Assembly (NCBI GenBank): GCA_963745765.1
Contig: CAVUYQ010000002.1
Span: 1 to 64,000 of the forward strand
Source: Ww85 sp963745765
GTDB lineage: Bacteria > Desulfobacterota > Desulfobulbia > Desulfobulbales > Desulfocapsaceae
Direction: 5' to 3'
DNA: 64,000 nucleotides
Notes under the pieces: model-generated
What the model was told of the DNA's origin: nothing
Database searches by the model: none
The model's input: only the letters and a program-made list of their open reading frames with translations
Translations under genes and position numbers: made by a program
Part shown: positions 37,438 through 46,303 of the stretch, in pieces
How the letters are laid out: each line of letters begins with the position of its first letter
Position numbering within the stretch: the first letter of the stretch is position 1

Positions 37438-39396
37438 TTATCTGGCGAGATTGTCAGGAGTGACTATGGCGCCCTGCTTTGCTTTCAGGGCAAGCAGTTC
37501 AGCTTTTTGCTTCTCATATACCTCATAGATCTTGTCCGGGATTCCCTCTTCTTTTTTGTACGCTTCGGTCTGGAGCGCGATCCTGTCCAGGATATTGTCC
37601 AGGTAGAGGGCAAACTGCATGTCATACAGGGACTTGGGATACTCTTTATCAATCCCGGCAAACAGCTTTTTCAGGTCATCGTAGCGGGGAATAAAACCGA
37701 TCGGTGTCTCAATCGCCTGCACGTCTCCATTGGCAAAGAGTTCAAGCCAGCCAAGCCAGACCTTTACATCACGTTTTTCACCCAGCAGCCCGCTACCGGA
37801 CCCGCCCCTGTTGGCATGGGTCAGGAAGTAGTTGAGGCCTGCCATAACGGGTCTGCCGGCGGCGGTTATCTTGGCAGAGTTAAAGAAGACGAACTGGGCA
37901 TCCATGTAATCGGCCAGGGCCCCGGGAATAAACGGGGCATTGGCCCACGGCTGACGTCTGACACCGCTTACGCCGATTTCCGTGGCTGTCGCCTGGGAGA
38001 CAATCGAGGCACCGATGACGACACCCTCATCCATGCTTTTGGCAGCCCAGACCGGCGGCATCGTATCGCTGTCACGGCCTGAATAGGTGATTACTTTGAT
38101 CGGCACGCCGGCCGGATCCTCGGAGGCTTCTGTATTATGATTAGCGATTGCCGAAGCGAGCAGAGTGCAGCGGGAATTCTTGTGGGACATCGGTATAAGA
38201 TTGCCACCGGCGTCAGTTTTTCCTTCCCACCATTCGCCTTGGAAATTGATGCCTTTTTTCGGTGCCGTTTCACCGTTGCCGACCCATTGCGGGACATTAT
38301 TCTCATCAATAAGAACATTAGACCAGATAACCTCGGTACCATCACCGCGCAGACAGTCCATCAGGTAAGGGTCGCCTTCACGATTGACATCTTCAACGAT
38401 ACCGAAAATCCCTTTCTCCGGGTTGATAGCCCTGATCGTGCCGTCGGCTGCGATCCAGAGCTGAGCCAGGTCATCGCCGATAAAATCGGAACCGACCATG
38501 GCCGTTGTCGTTTTGCCGCAGCCGGATGGGGCAGCTCCTGCCATAAAGGTTTTACGCCCGTTGAGACCGGTGAGACCGGTGATGAACATATGCTCGGAGA
38601 GCTGTTCCTCTTTCTTGAAATAGGTGGCATAATCAACGCAGAAACGATGATTTCCCTTTTTCATCAGCAGGGTGTTGCCGGCGTAGGTGCAATAGCTGGA
38701 GAAGGTGGTCAGCCAGCTCCGATCCATCAGGATCCGGGCATTTGGCACGTCTTCGGGCCGGTTCTTGCCTTCTGAGTGAACATTGGTAAAGAAAATTCCC
38801 ATACGTGCTGCTTCCGCATCAAACTGGTCATAGCAGTTCCGGTAGAGGATTTCGGCCGAATGAAGTACATAGGCGGATGAGGAAATCTCGATGGCCGGAA
38901 CAGCTGCCTCCGCACCAACCGGTCCGCGGCTGTAGAATCCGATCATCATCGTCATGCCCCGCATGATGCCATCCATGTATTTCCTGACGTACTGGGTTCC
39001 CTCTGAACGCAGGATGGATTTGGCAAGAGAACTCATCTTTTCGCCTTCATTGATAATATAAAAGGTCTGATTAACCAGGCGGGCCTGATCCTGGGGCAGA
39101 TCGAAATGGATGGTGTGGCCGTCCTTTGCCAGTTTTTTCTCTTCACCCTTAGTCAGAGCAATTTCCTTAATCTTCTTGATGTCTTCGCTGCTGCCACTGT
39201 TAATAAAAACAGAATCCGGCTTGCAGATCTGGATGGCATTGGCAATTTTGATCAGGGCATCACTATTGGTGATGGGGGAAAGTTTGTCGAGGTTGGTACT
39301 GTCCAGATTTTTTTTCAGTACCTCCTGTGCCTTCACCGGGGAAGCTATCCCGCCGATTGTTGCCAGAATATCAGGTCCTTGATTTAGCTCAAGCAT
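37438..39396 (-). CDS. pckG: Phosphoenolpyruvate carboxykinase (GTP type)
   Basis: The protein has 652 residues. The P-loop is GAAPSGCGKTTTAM, followed by the metal/kinase-2 region DFIGDDLAQLWIAADG and the nucleotide region TYFKKEEQLSEHMFITG upstream. It interconverts oxaloacetate and PEP, linking the citrate cycle to gluconeogenesis. Sequence details (GCGKTTTAM rather than ACGKTNLAM) put it in a divergent branch of the GTP-dependent family. AGGAG lies before the ATG. Monocistronic. Confidence 0.93.
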   Translation of the reverse strand: MLELNQGPDILATIGGIASPVKAQEVLKKNLDSTNLDKLSPITNSDALIKIANAIQICKPDSVFINSGSSEDIKKIKEIALTKGEEKKLAKDGHTIHFDLPQDQARLVNQTFYIINEGEKMSSLAKSILRSEGTQYVRKYMDGIMRGMTMMIGFYSRGPVGAEAAVPAIEISSSAYVLHSAEILYRNCYDQFDAEAARMGIFFTNVHSEGKNRPEDVPNARILMDRSWLTTFSSYCTYAGNTLLMKKGNHRFCVDYATYFKKEEQLSEHMFITGLTGLNGRKTFMAGAAPSGCGKTTTAMVGSDFIGDDLAQLWIAADGTIRAINPEKGIFGIVEDVNREGDPYLMDCLRGDGTEVIWSNVLIDENNVPQWVGNGETAPKKGINFQGEWWEGKTDAGGNLIPMSHKNSRCTLLASAIANHNTEASEDPAGVPIKVITYSGRDSDTMPPVWAAKSMDEGVVIGASIVSQATATEIGVSGVRRQPWANAPFIPGALADYMDAQFVFFNSAKITAAGRPVMAGLNYFLTHANRGGSGSGLLGEKRDVKVWLGWLELFANGDVQAIETPIGFIPRYDDLKKLFAGIDKEYPKSLYDMQFALYLDNILDRIALQTEAYKKEEGIPDKIYEVYEKQKAELLALKAKQGAIVTPDNLAR

Positions 39397-39753
39397 ACGT
39401 TACTCCTATTGAGGGGGATCGTGAAAGTGACCAGGAAATGATTGCTTCTCACCGCTTGCCACAAATGAACGCGGAAATCATAAGAGCTTTTCTACTGCCA
39501 GTCAAGAGCAGTTGACTGGTGTTTTGGTTCGGATACCTTACCATAATTCTCATATAATTCCAGAATACCTTTGAGGTGTCAGGGAGTTGCTGCGGGAGTA
39601 TCAATGATGAGATGATTGCCTCTTTTTACCATTCATGCTATAGGCTCAGACCGGGCAGATTCTGTGGTTGAGCAGGCGACCTGCAAGCGAAGGGGGGTTA
39701 ACACCTGTCGGTTTTGTATTATAGTTGCAGATGACGGCAGGTTGCCGGGACAC
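39397..39753. other. Intergenic region upstream of pckG
   Basis: No gene is seen. The left part should contain the pckG promoter; the right end is the tRNA-Leu terminator described separately. Confidence 0.35.
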
Positions 39754-39790
39754 AAAAAAAGCTTGTAATCAATTAAGATTACAAGCTTTT
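39754..39790 (-). terminator. Rho-independent terminator of tRNA-Leu
   Basis: AAAAGCTTGTAATC and GATTACAAGCTTTT form a perfect 14-bp stem with a 6-base loop, followed on the minus strand by a T-run. It ends 9 bases past the tRNA. Confidence 0.92.
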
Positions 39791-39798
39791 ATTGGCAT

Positions 39799-39885
39799 TG
39801 GTGCCGAAGAGAAGACTCGAACTTCCACGAGGAAACCCCCACTAGACCCTGAACCTAGCGCGTCTACCAATTCCGCCACTTCGGC
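39799..39885 (-). tRNA. tRNA-Leu (CAG)
   Basis: The 87-base cloverleaf on the minus strand has acceptor GCCGAAG/CTTCGGC, anticodon loop TTCAGGG (anticodon CAG), a long variable arm (GTGGGGGTTTCCTCGTG) as expected of class II tRNAs, and encoded CCA. Confidence 0.97.
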
Positions 39886-39972
39886 ATTAGTGTGTGTGAA
39901 TATGATTTCCAAACCTCGTTTTGTCAAGATTTTCTTGACCGGTTACGAAAAAGAATCGCTGAAAAAGAGAAA

Positions 39973-40941
39973 ATGAAACTATTTTGGAACCTGAATGAAA
40001 TAACGACTCCGTTTGACCGCTCCTGTGTGACCATCGGCAATTTCGACGGCGTTCACCGCGGGCACCAGAAAATTTTCTCCGAGGTGGTGTTGCGTGCCGC
40101 TGCCAACCGAGGTAAGAGTACCGTGGTTACTTTTGATCCTCACCCACTGCGGGTATTGAGGCCGGGCGGGATCAAACTTATTTCCACGATTGAGCAGAAA
40201 ATCGAACAGATCGAGAAGGCGGGGATTGACTACCTGGTGATCATTCCATTTGATCTCGCCTTTGCCGCGACGAGTGCCGAGCGCTTTGTTAAGGAGATTC
40301 TTATTGACTGCATCGGTATGACGGAACTGGTGGTCGGTTACGATTATGCATTCGGCAAAGGTCGGAGCGGTGATACTGCCTTCCTGAAAGAGCAGGGACG
40401 TCAGAGAGGGTTCCCGGTTCACATCATCGAACCGTTTTACGAAAATGACATACTGGTCAGTTCAACCAGGATCAGGGAACTTGTTCATGCCGGTCGTATG
40501 GTGGATGCCAGAAGACTCCTCGGAAGACCTTATCAGATTAGAGGTCAGGTGCAGATGGGCAAAAAACGAGGAGGAAAAGAAATTGGCTTTCCCACGGCGA
40601 ACCTGCAGGTAAACGAGGAAGACCTTGTGCCCCGCATCGGTGTCTATGCGACGCAGGTGATCTGTGAAGGAAAGTGCCACGGGGGAGTGCTCAATGTCGG
40701 GTATAACCCGACATTTGGTGAACAGCGGCTGGTCGCAGAAACCCATATTTTTGATTTCAACAAAGATGTCTATGGAAAACCGATAAAGCTCAATCTTCTC
40801 AAGTTTCTCCGCGATGAAAGAAAATATCCCGGAATCCGCGAACTGGCCGAGCAGATCAGCAATGATGTCATTGAAGCAAAAAAGGTCCTTGAAGCCAGTC
40901 ATCGAGAGTTACTTCTCTCCTGCATAGCCGAGGGGGGATGA
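39973..40941 (+). CDS. ribF: Bifunctional riboflavin kinase/FAD synthetase
   Basis: The protein has 322 residues; the ATG at 39973 starts directly before SCVTIGNFDGVHRGHQKI, the nucleotidyltransferase motif, so longer starts are unlikely. The C-terminal flavokinase domain has KRGGKEIGFPTANLQVNE and GVLNVGYNPTFG. It converts riboflavin to FMN and FAD, cofactors of AprA and QmoAB. It heads a run that reaches nusB. Confidence 0.95.
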   Translation: MKLFWNLNEITTPFDRSCVTIGNFDGVHRGHQKIFSEVVLRAAANRGKSTVVTFDPHPLRVLRPGGIKLISTIEQKIEQIEKAGIDYLVIIPFDLAFAATSAERFVKEILIDCIGMTELVVGYDYAFGKGRSGDTAFLKEQGRQRGFPVHIIEPFYENDILVSSTRIRELVHAGRMVDARRLLGRPYQIRGQVQMGKKRGGKEIGFPTANLQVNEEDLVPRIGVYATQVICEGKCHGGVLNVGYNPTFGEQRLVAETHIFDFNKDVYGKPIKLNLLKFLRDERKYPGIRELAEQISNDVIEAKKVLEASHRELLLSCIAEGG

Positions 40942-41112
40942 CACAAGGTGGCGAAAGGATTCGCAAACGATTTGATTTTTATGCTTGTAAGTGTTTGTCG
41001 GGTGTCTATACTGTACGGCGCAAAATGATGAGGAAGACCTGAAGTATTAAATACGAAGGAAAAACCTCGGGATTGACCGGTTTGCGGTTGGAGCTGTCGC
41101 CATACCACCATC

Positions 41113-41138
41113 GCAGCCTGCCAAGCTGGCTGGGTTTT
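41113..41138 (+). terminator. Terminator-like hairpin after ribF
   Basis: CAGCC (41114-41118) and GGCTG (41128-41132) form a short stem, followed by GGTTTTTC, before the TPR-protein gene. Confidence 0.4.
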
Positions 41139-41163
41139 TCTATAATGATTACAGAGGTGCAAA

Positions 41164-41793
41164 ATGTCAGAGCAGTTGAAGGAAGATTTGCCGGCGGTCA
41201 TCGCCGAGATGGAGAAGACGTGTGAGGAGTTTCCTGATAATGTCATGGCGCGCCATCATTTGGGACTGGTATATATGAAGGCGGGCAGGGTAAATGACGC
41301 GATCGAATCGCTGACTCAGGCGATTGCGCTTGATGCGCATTCCGTGGAGAGCATGATCAACCTGGGAGCCATTTATTTCGGCCAGGGGAATCTGGCCCGG
41401 GCTGAAGAGCTGAACAAGCAGGCCATTTCAGTTAACCCTAAAGCGGCCCAGGCCTACGTTAATCTTGGTCTTATTTGTCAGCAGAACAACGATATCGAGA
41501 CGGCTATAGTCTATTATGAAAAGGCCATCGGGATTGATGCAAACCTGCCAACGGTCTGGATAAACCTCACTTCAGTTCTTACCATGAAAGGTGAAGATGA
41601 GCGGGCTCTGGCGGCAGCGCGGAAAGGGGTGGAACTGGACGGCGACTCCCCGCTTGCTCACAATAATCTGGCGGTAGCGCTTTATTTCAGCGAGCAATTC
41701 AATGAGGCACGAAAGCATATGGAAAAAGCAAGGCAGATGGGATATTCCGTTGATCCCAATTTTGTCGCCGGCCTTGAGGAAAAACTTGCCTGA
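41164..41793 (+). CDS. TPR-repeat protein
   Basis: The 209-residue protein consists of five or so tetratricopeptide repeats with the usual small-large pattern: ARHHLGLVYMKAGRVNDAIE, SMINLGAIYFGQGNLARAEE, AYVNLGLICQQNNDIETAIV, VWINLTSVLTMKGEDERALA, AHNNLAVALYFSEQFNEARK. It should mediate protein-protein contacts; partners are unknown. The ATG at 41164 follows ACAGAGGTGCAAA. It is the first of three uncharacterised genes between ribF and ribE. Confidence 0.88.
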   Translation: MSEQLKEDLPAVIAEMEKTCEEFPDNVMARHHLGLVYMKAGRVNDAIESLTQAIALDAHSVESMINLGAIYFGQGNLARAEELNKQAISVNPKAAQAYVNLGLICQQNNDIETAIVYYEKAIGIDANLPTVWINLTSVLTMKGEDERALAAARKGVELDGDSPLAHNNLAVALYFSEQFNEARKHMEKARQMGYSVDPNFVAGLEEKLA

Positions 41794-41831
41794 ATCGCTG
41801 CTCCGCCGTCGAGCAACTTCATGAACCAGTT

Positions 41832-42965
41832 ATGAAACAGAACGTTATTATCAAGCGGCCATGGTGTCCATTCTGCGGGCAGAAGGTCAAGAAGGCCGAG
41901 GACGTCCCTAACCGGAAAATGAGCGAGTTCACGGTGGGAAGGTGTTCATGCGGGGCGGTCTATTCCTGTGACCCGACTGGTCATAATGTCGGAGCGGCGA
42001 TGGTCGAGACTCTCGTCCAGGCCTGCGGTGACAATGCCGATCTGGCCTGGGAACTGATCCCGGAAGATGATTATCTGACCGGCCGAATCGAGGATTATGA
42101 CGAGCAGACGCATCAGATAGTCGAGAAAAGAAATGTTGACGGGCGCATGGTGCGCGGCGTTCTTTACTTTGTGCGTCTGCATACTGAAATCTCGGAAATC
42201 GCCACGCGACTGCGGCAGAAGAAAGAACAGGCCGCTGAAAAGGTGTCTCTCAGGAGTGGTTTCCGTCCACCAGCGGTGGAACCGACAGCGGCAGAAAACC
42301 GGCCCAGGAAAAAGGCCAACAAACGCCTGGTACAAGAACTGGCTGCAGCTGATGCCGAGGACGAGCTGGTGGCGCTTTGTCTGGATGACCGGAAAACCCT
42401 GCGGCTGATGCAGCGGCTACTCTATGATCCCGTTGAAGAAAAGCGCTGGCGCGTGGCCTGCTTAATGGGTAAAGTGACCGCACGTGTTGCCACAAGAGAT
42501 CCCGGCCAGGTAGCGGAGCTGGTTCATCGGCTCTTCGAAGCGTGTTCCGATTCAGCGTCAACACCATGGGGCATGATTGAAACTATTGGGGCGATCGTAG
42601 CCGGGCGGCCCGATATTTTTGGCGGCTTCACGCACTATCTGCTTAATTATGTTGCTGCTGATTCTACCAGGGTACAGACCATATGGGCCCTGGCCGAGAT
42701 TGCCGAAAAGCGTCCGGATCTGGTTCGTAACACGCCCTTTTATTCCATGTTCCAGTTCCTCGGACATCCCCAGGCCGAGGTGCGGGGGCAGATGGCACGT
42801 TTACTCGGCAGGATCTCGGCTGCAGAGGCTTCACTTCAGCTTATGGGGTTGCATGAAGACAAGGAACAGCTCATTATCTGGGAGCAGGGAATACCCCTGC
42901 AGACCACGGTTGCCGAGCAGGCCGCCCGAGCGGTTAAACTTATACAGGATAACAAGAACAGATGA
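41832..42965 (+). CDS. HEAT-repeat protein with N-terminal Cys motif (DVU0298-like)
   Basis: The 377-residue protein starts with CPFCGQKVKK ... GRCSCGAVYSC, two CxxC/CxC pairs fit for zinc. The C-terminal ~200 residues look like HEAT-type helical repeats (RRWRVACLMGKVTARVATRD-like, VRGQMARLLGRISAAEAS). It resembles proteins annotated in sulfate reducers as the DVU0298 family; no function is known. It overlaps the next TPR gene by 4 bases, so the two are translated together. Confidence 0.78.
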   Translation: MKQNVIIKRPWCPFCGQKVKKAEDVPNRKMSEFTVGRCSCGAVYSCDPTGHNVGAAMVETLVQACGDNADLAWELIPEDDYLTGRIEDYDEQTHQIVEKRNVDGRMVRGVLYFVRLHTEISEIATRLRQKKEQAAEKVSLRSGFRPPAVEPTAAENRPRKKANKRLVQELAAADAEDELVALCLDDRKTLRLMQRLLYDPVEEKRWRVACLMGKVTARVATRDPGQVAELVHRLFEACSDSASTPWGMIETIGAIVAGRPDIFGGFTHYLLNYVAADSTRVQTIWALAEIAEKRPDLVRNTPFYSMFQFLGHPQAEVRGQMARLLGRISAAEASLQLMGLHEDKEQLIIWEQGIPLQTTVAEQAARAVKLIQDNKNR

Positions 42966-43576
42966 GTACACCACTTCAGAATATAGATGCGATTGGGCCG
43001 GCAGCAGATGCGGCAGGCAAGGACAAGGAACTCAGCCAGGCTGCAACTGATTATGAAGAAGGCCGCGGTTACCTGGAACGGGGAGAAACGGCGCTTGCTG
43101 CGGTAGCCCTGCATAATGCGCTGCGCGGGTTCGAAGAAAAGGATGACCGGCAGGGCATCGCCAATGCCTCAAATCAACTCGGCCACGCCTGCCTGGCTAG
43201 AAAAGAGTATGACAAGGCACTGCTGCATTATCGTCGGGCCTGGGATATCTGTGAGGCTCTGGACGACCCGATGAGCCTTCTGGCACTGGCCCGGAAGCTT
43301 GTTGAGACACACAAGGGGCTCGGCGAATATCGCAAGGCGATTGATCTCTGTCTTTATCTGCTGGACAATCATCAGAGAAATAATGATCCCGAGGGTACTG
43401 TCAAGACACTTGAGCTGATGGCTCAGGTGTATATTGATTCAGGCGAGCATGAAAAAGCGGCAGACGCCTATCTGACAGCCGCTTCAATACACGCCAATTT
43501 CAAGCATGAGGCCACAGCCGAGTCATTTCGGCAGAAAGCGGCTTCGCTGAAGAAACTGAAAAAAGAGATGGATTGA
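42962..43576 (+). CDS. TPR-repeat protein
   Basis: The 204-residue protein has four tetratricopeptide repeats (GRGYLERGETALAAVALHNA, ASNQLGHACLARKEYDKALL, ALARKLVETHKGLGEYRKAI, ELMAQVYIDSGEHEKAADAY). Its ATG overlaps the stop of the HEAT-repeat gene (ATGA), and its stop is 7 bases from ribE. It probably acts with the preceding protein. Confidence 0.87.
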   Translation: MSTPLQNIDAIGPAADAAGKDKELSQAATDYEEGRGYLERGETALAAVALHNALRGFEEKDDRQGIANASNQLGHACLARKEYDKALLHYRRAWDICEALDDPMSLLALARKLVETHKGLGEYRKAIDLCLYLLDNHQRNNDPEGTVKTLELMAQVYIDSGEHEKAADAYLTAASIHANFKHEATAESFRQKAASLKKLKKEMD

Positions 43577-43583
43577 AAGGGAA

Positions 43584-44237
43584 ATGTTTACCGGCATCGT
43601 TCAGGGGACAGGAAAATTGTTGAGCCGCAAATCGGCCGGGGGCGGTATGTCCTTTGATCTGGAGGCCGGCTTTCAGCTTACGGATCCCGAAGAAGGGGAA
43701 TCGATAGCGGTGAATGGAGCCTGTCTGACGGCCTACAACATACGTTCGAATCGTTTCACCGTCGATGTGTCGCCGGAAAGTCTGTCCCGGACAACGCTGG
43801 GGAAGCTTCCTGTCGGGGGAAAGGTAAATCTTGAGCGGGCCCTGCGTCTATCCGACCGTCTTGGCGGTCACCTCGTCTCGGGCCATGTTGACTGCCTCGG
43901 AATAGCGCGCGGAATCAGACAGGAAGGTGAGTTCACCGTCCTGAGTTTTTCAGTGCCCGCACAAGAGGATCGGTATATAATCGAGAAAGGATCAATTACC
44001 GTCGACGGCATCAGCTTGACGGTAAACACCTGTGCGAAGGGGAACTTTTCCGTGTCGATTATTCCACATACCATGCAGACAACGACGCTCGGACAGCTGA
44101 GAACCGGCAGCAGTGTCAATATCGAGGTAGATATCATCGGTAAGTATGTGGAGAAGCTTCTTTTTGCCAAAGAACGTGGTGAACAGGCTGAATCACGCAT
44201 CAATTCAGCATTTCTGGCAGAAAATGGTTTTTACTAA
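43584..44237 (+). CDS. ribE: Riboflavin synthase alpha subunit
   Basis: The protein has 217 residues with the two lumazine-binding barrels: MFTGIVQGTGKLLSRK at the N-terminus, and MFTG-like second repeat around GGHLVSGHVDCLGIA and ITVDGISLTVN. It dismutates two 6,7-dimethyl-8-ribityllumazine molecules to riboflavin. Followed by the repeat region and ribBA. Confidence 0.94.
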   Translation: MFTGIVQGTGKLLSRKSAGGGMSFDLEAGFQLTDPEEGESIAVNGACLTAYNIRSNRFTVDVSPESLSRTTLGKLPVGGKVNLERALRLSDRLGGHLVSGHVDCLGIARGIRQEGEFTVLSFSVPAQEDRYIIEKGSITVDGISLTVNTCAKGNFSVSIIPHTMQTTTLGQLRTGSSVNIEVDIIGKYVEKLLFAKERGEQAESRINSAFLAENGFY

Positions 44238-44262
44238 AATAAATGGGTATCATGAATAATCG

Positions 44263-44279
44263 AATTATTCAAGGTGGCC
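44263..44279 (+). repeat. 17-base end sequence shared with repeat copy C
   Basis: AATTATTCAAGGTGGCC here is identical to the end of copy C (complement of 37189-37205) and sits just before copy A. Confidence 0.65.
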
Positions 44280-44285
44280 AAATAT

Positions 44286-44436
44286 CTAGTTTTCGTCCGG
44301 AAATGAGCGATTTCTACCTAAATCTAGGCGCTCGATAAATTTAACCGCAGGCATATAATTGATATTCCGAGGATTAAATTTTGAGAGTAACGACGAGTTA
44401 GGGGAAAAGCGCTGTTTCAGGATGGAAACTATCTAG
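44286..44436 (+). repeat. Dispersed repeat element, copy A (151 bp, imperfect terminal inverted repeats)
   Basis: The core at 44344-44410 (ACCGCAGGCATATAATTGAT, ATTCCGAGGATTAAATTTTG) matches copies B and C. The ends CTAGTTTTCGTCCGGAAATG and the complement of GTTTCAGGATGGAAACTATC pair imperfectly. It fills most of the gap between ribE and ribBA, ending 24 bases before the ribBA start. Confidence 0.68.
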
Positions 44437-44459
44437 CTGTTTTATTGAGTGAGATTATT

Positions 44460-45668
44460 ATGGCAGTCAGTCCAATCGAAGAAGTAGTTAAAGATATCAA
44501 GGCCGGGAAAATGGTAATCCTCGTTGACGATGAGGACCGGGAAAATGAAGGTGATCTCTGCATGGCAGCAGAGTTGATTACCCCCGATGCGATCAATTTC
44601 ATGGCCACCCACGGCCGGGGACTGATCTGTCTGACTTTAAGCAGTGACATCGTTAACCAGTTGCAGTTGCCGATGATGGTATCAAATAACCAGTCTCCCT
44701 TTGGTACCGGATTTACCATCAGTATCGAGGCGAGGACCGGGGTTTCCACGGGGATTTCCGCAGCGGATCGTTCCCGGACCGTAGAGGCGGCTGTTGCGCC
44801 TGACGCCAAGCCATACGATATCATCAGCCCGGGGCATATTTTCCCGCTGCGGGCAAGAGATGGCGGTGTTCTGGTGAGGACCGGCCAGACAGAAGGGTCG
44901 GTTGATCTTGCCCGTCTTGCCGGTATGCGGACGGCCGGGGTCATTTGTGAGATCATGAAAGACGATGGCAGCATGGCCCGGATGCCTGATCTCGAATTGT
45001 TTGCCGTAAAGCACGGCCTGAAGATTGCTACCATTGCCGATCTTGTGGCCTATCGCCTGCGCCGGGATGTGCTGGTGCATCGTGCGGCTGAAGCCCGGAT
45101 TCCGACTGGCCACGCGGGTGAATTTACCGCTATCGTCTATACCAACGATGTTGATGATCTTGAACATATTGCCTTGGTCAAGAATGAAATCGATCCTGAT
45201 TCCGAGGTCCTGGTACGTGTTCATTCCGAATGTTTGACCGGGGATGTGTTCGGGTCTTCCCGCTGCGACTGCGGCGAGCAGCTCCATGCTGCCATGAGAA
45301 TGATAGATCAGCAAGGCAGCGGCGTCGTGCTGTATATGCGGCAGGAGGGGCGCGGTATTGGACTGGTGAACAAGATCAGGGCCTATAAGTTGCAGGATGA
45401 GGAAGGATTTGATACGGTTGATGCCAATCTGAAGCTCGGGTTCAAGGCGGATTTGCGTGATTATGGTATCGGAGCACAGATTCTCCGGGACCTTGGTATC
45501 ACCAAGATGGCCATGTTAACCAATAACCCGAAAAAGATAGTTGGCCTCGAAGGATATGGTATTGAGGTTGTTGATCGAATAGCCATCGAGATGGAGGCCG
45601 GCGAGGAAAACAAGGGCTACCTGATGTGTAAACGTGATCGAATGGGACACTTGATCCAGGTCAAATGA
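44460..45668 (+). CDS. ribBA: Bifunctional 3,4-DHBP synthase / GTP cyclohydrolase II
   Basis: The protein has 402 residues; the ATG at 44460 is preferred to the GTG 15 bases earlier. The DHBP synthase half contains ILVDDEDRENEGD, the catalytic acidic region, and LRARDGGVLVRTGQTEGSV; the cyclohydrolase half has the zinc cysteines in SECLTGDVFGSSRCDCGE and YMRQEGRGIGL. It makes both precursors of riboflavin. Co-oriented with ribE and ribH. Confidence 0.95.
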   Translation: MAVSPIEEVVKDIKAGKMVILVDDEDRENEGDLCMAAELITPDAINFMATHGRGLICLTLSSDIVNQLQLPMMVSNNQSPFGTGFTISIEARTGVSTGISAADRSRTVEAAVAPDAKPYDIISPGHIFPLRARDGGVLVRTGQTEGSVDLARLAGMRTAGVICEIMKDDGSMARMPDLELFAVKHGLKIATIADLVAYRLRRDVLVHRAAEARIPTGHAGEFTAIVYTNDVDDLEHIALVKNEIDPDSEVLVRVHSECLTGDVFGSSRCDCGEQLHAAMRMIDQQGSGVVLYMRQEGRGIGLVNKIRAYKLQDEEGFDTVDANLKLGFKADLRDYGIGAQILRDLGITKMAMLTNNPKKIVGLEGYGIEVVDRIAIEMEAGEENKGYLMCKRDRMGHLIQVK

Positions 45669-45719
45669 TCCGATTGGCGTCGATGAGAAGATAACCTAAA
45701 GGGAAAAGGCAGAAAAAAA

Positions 45720-46187
45720 ATGATACAATACATTGAAGGCAATCTGCGCGCAGATGGGAAAAAAATCGGTATCGTTGTGTCTCGATTCAACTCCTTCGTC
45801 TCGGAAAAGCTCCTGGAAGGAGCACTGGACAGCCTTATCCGTTCAGGTGTTGCCGAAGCTGATATTGATGTGGCCCGCGTGCCCGGGGCCCTGGAGATAC
45901 CCCTTGTTGCCCAGAAACTTGCCAGATCAAAGAAATATGACGCAGTCATCTGTCTTGGTGTTGTCATACGCGGTGCAACACCCCATTTTGATGTTGTCGT
46001 AAACGAGGTTTCCAAGGGTACAGCCCAGGTTAGTCTAGATTCCGGTATTCCGGTGCTTTTTGGTGTATTAACAACCGAGACGATCGAGCAGGCCATAGAA
46101 CGGGCCGGAACCAAGGCGGGAAACAAGGGCAGTGATGTGGCCGTCGCTGCAATCGAGATGGCTAATCTCATGGATGCACTGAACTAG
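45720..46187 (+). CDS. ribH: 6,7-dimethyl-8-ribityllumazine synthase
   Basis: The protein has 155 residues, the usual length. It contains IGIVVSRFNSFVSEKLLEGA, VPGALEIPLVAQKLA and GVVIRGATPHFDVVVNEVSKG with the catalytic His. It condenses the RibBA products to lumazine, the RibE substrate. A weak terminator separates it from nusB. Confidence 0.96.
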   Translation: MIQYIEGNLRADGKKIGIVVSRFNSFVSEKLLEGALDSLIRSGVAEADIDVARVPGALEIPLVAQKLARSKKYDAVICLGVVIRGATPHFDVVVNEVSKGTAQVSLDSGIPVLFGVLTTETIEQAIERAGTKAGNKGSDVAVAAIEMANLMDALN

Positions 46188-46246
46188 AGCTCATATAAGA
46201 TAGTTATGGGCAGAAACGAAGGACCTTACGATAATTTTTCCAGAGG

Positions 46247-46280
46247 AGCCGTATCCCTGCTGTTTTTGATACGGCTTTTT
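46247..46280 (+). terminator. Hairpin with T-run between ribH and nusB
   Basis: AGCCGTATC pairs with GATACGGCT around a 12-base loop, followed by five T. Confidence 0.8.
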
Positions 46281-46303
46281 CATTTATAGGCCAGGTCAGT
46301 TTT

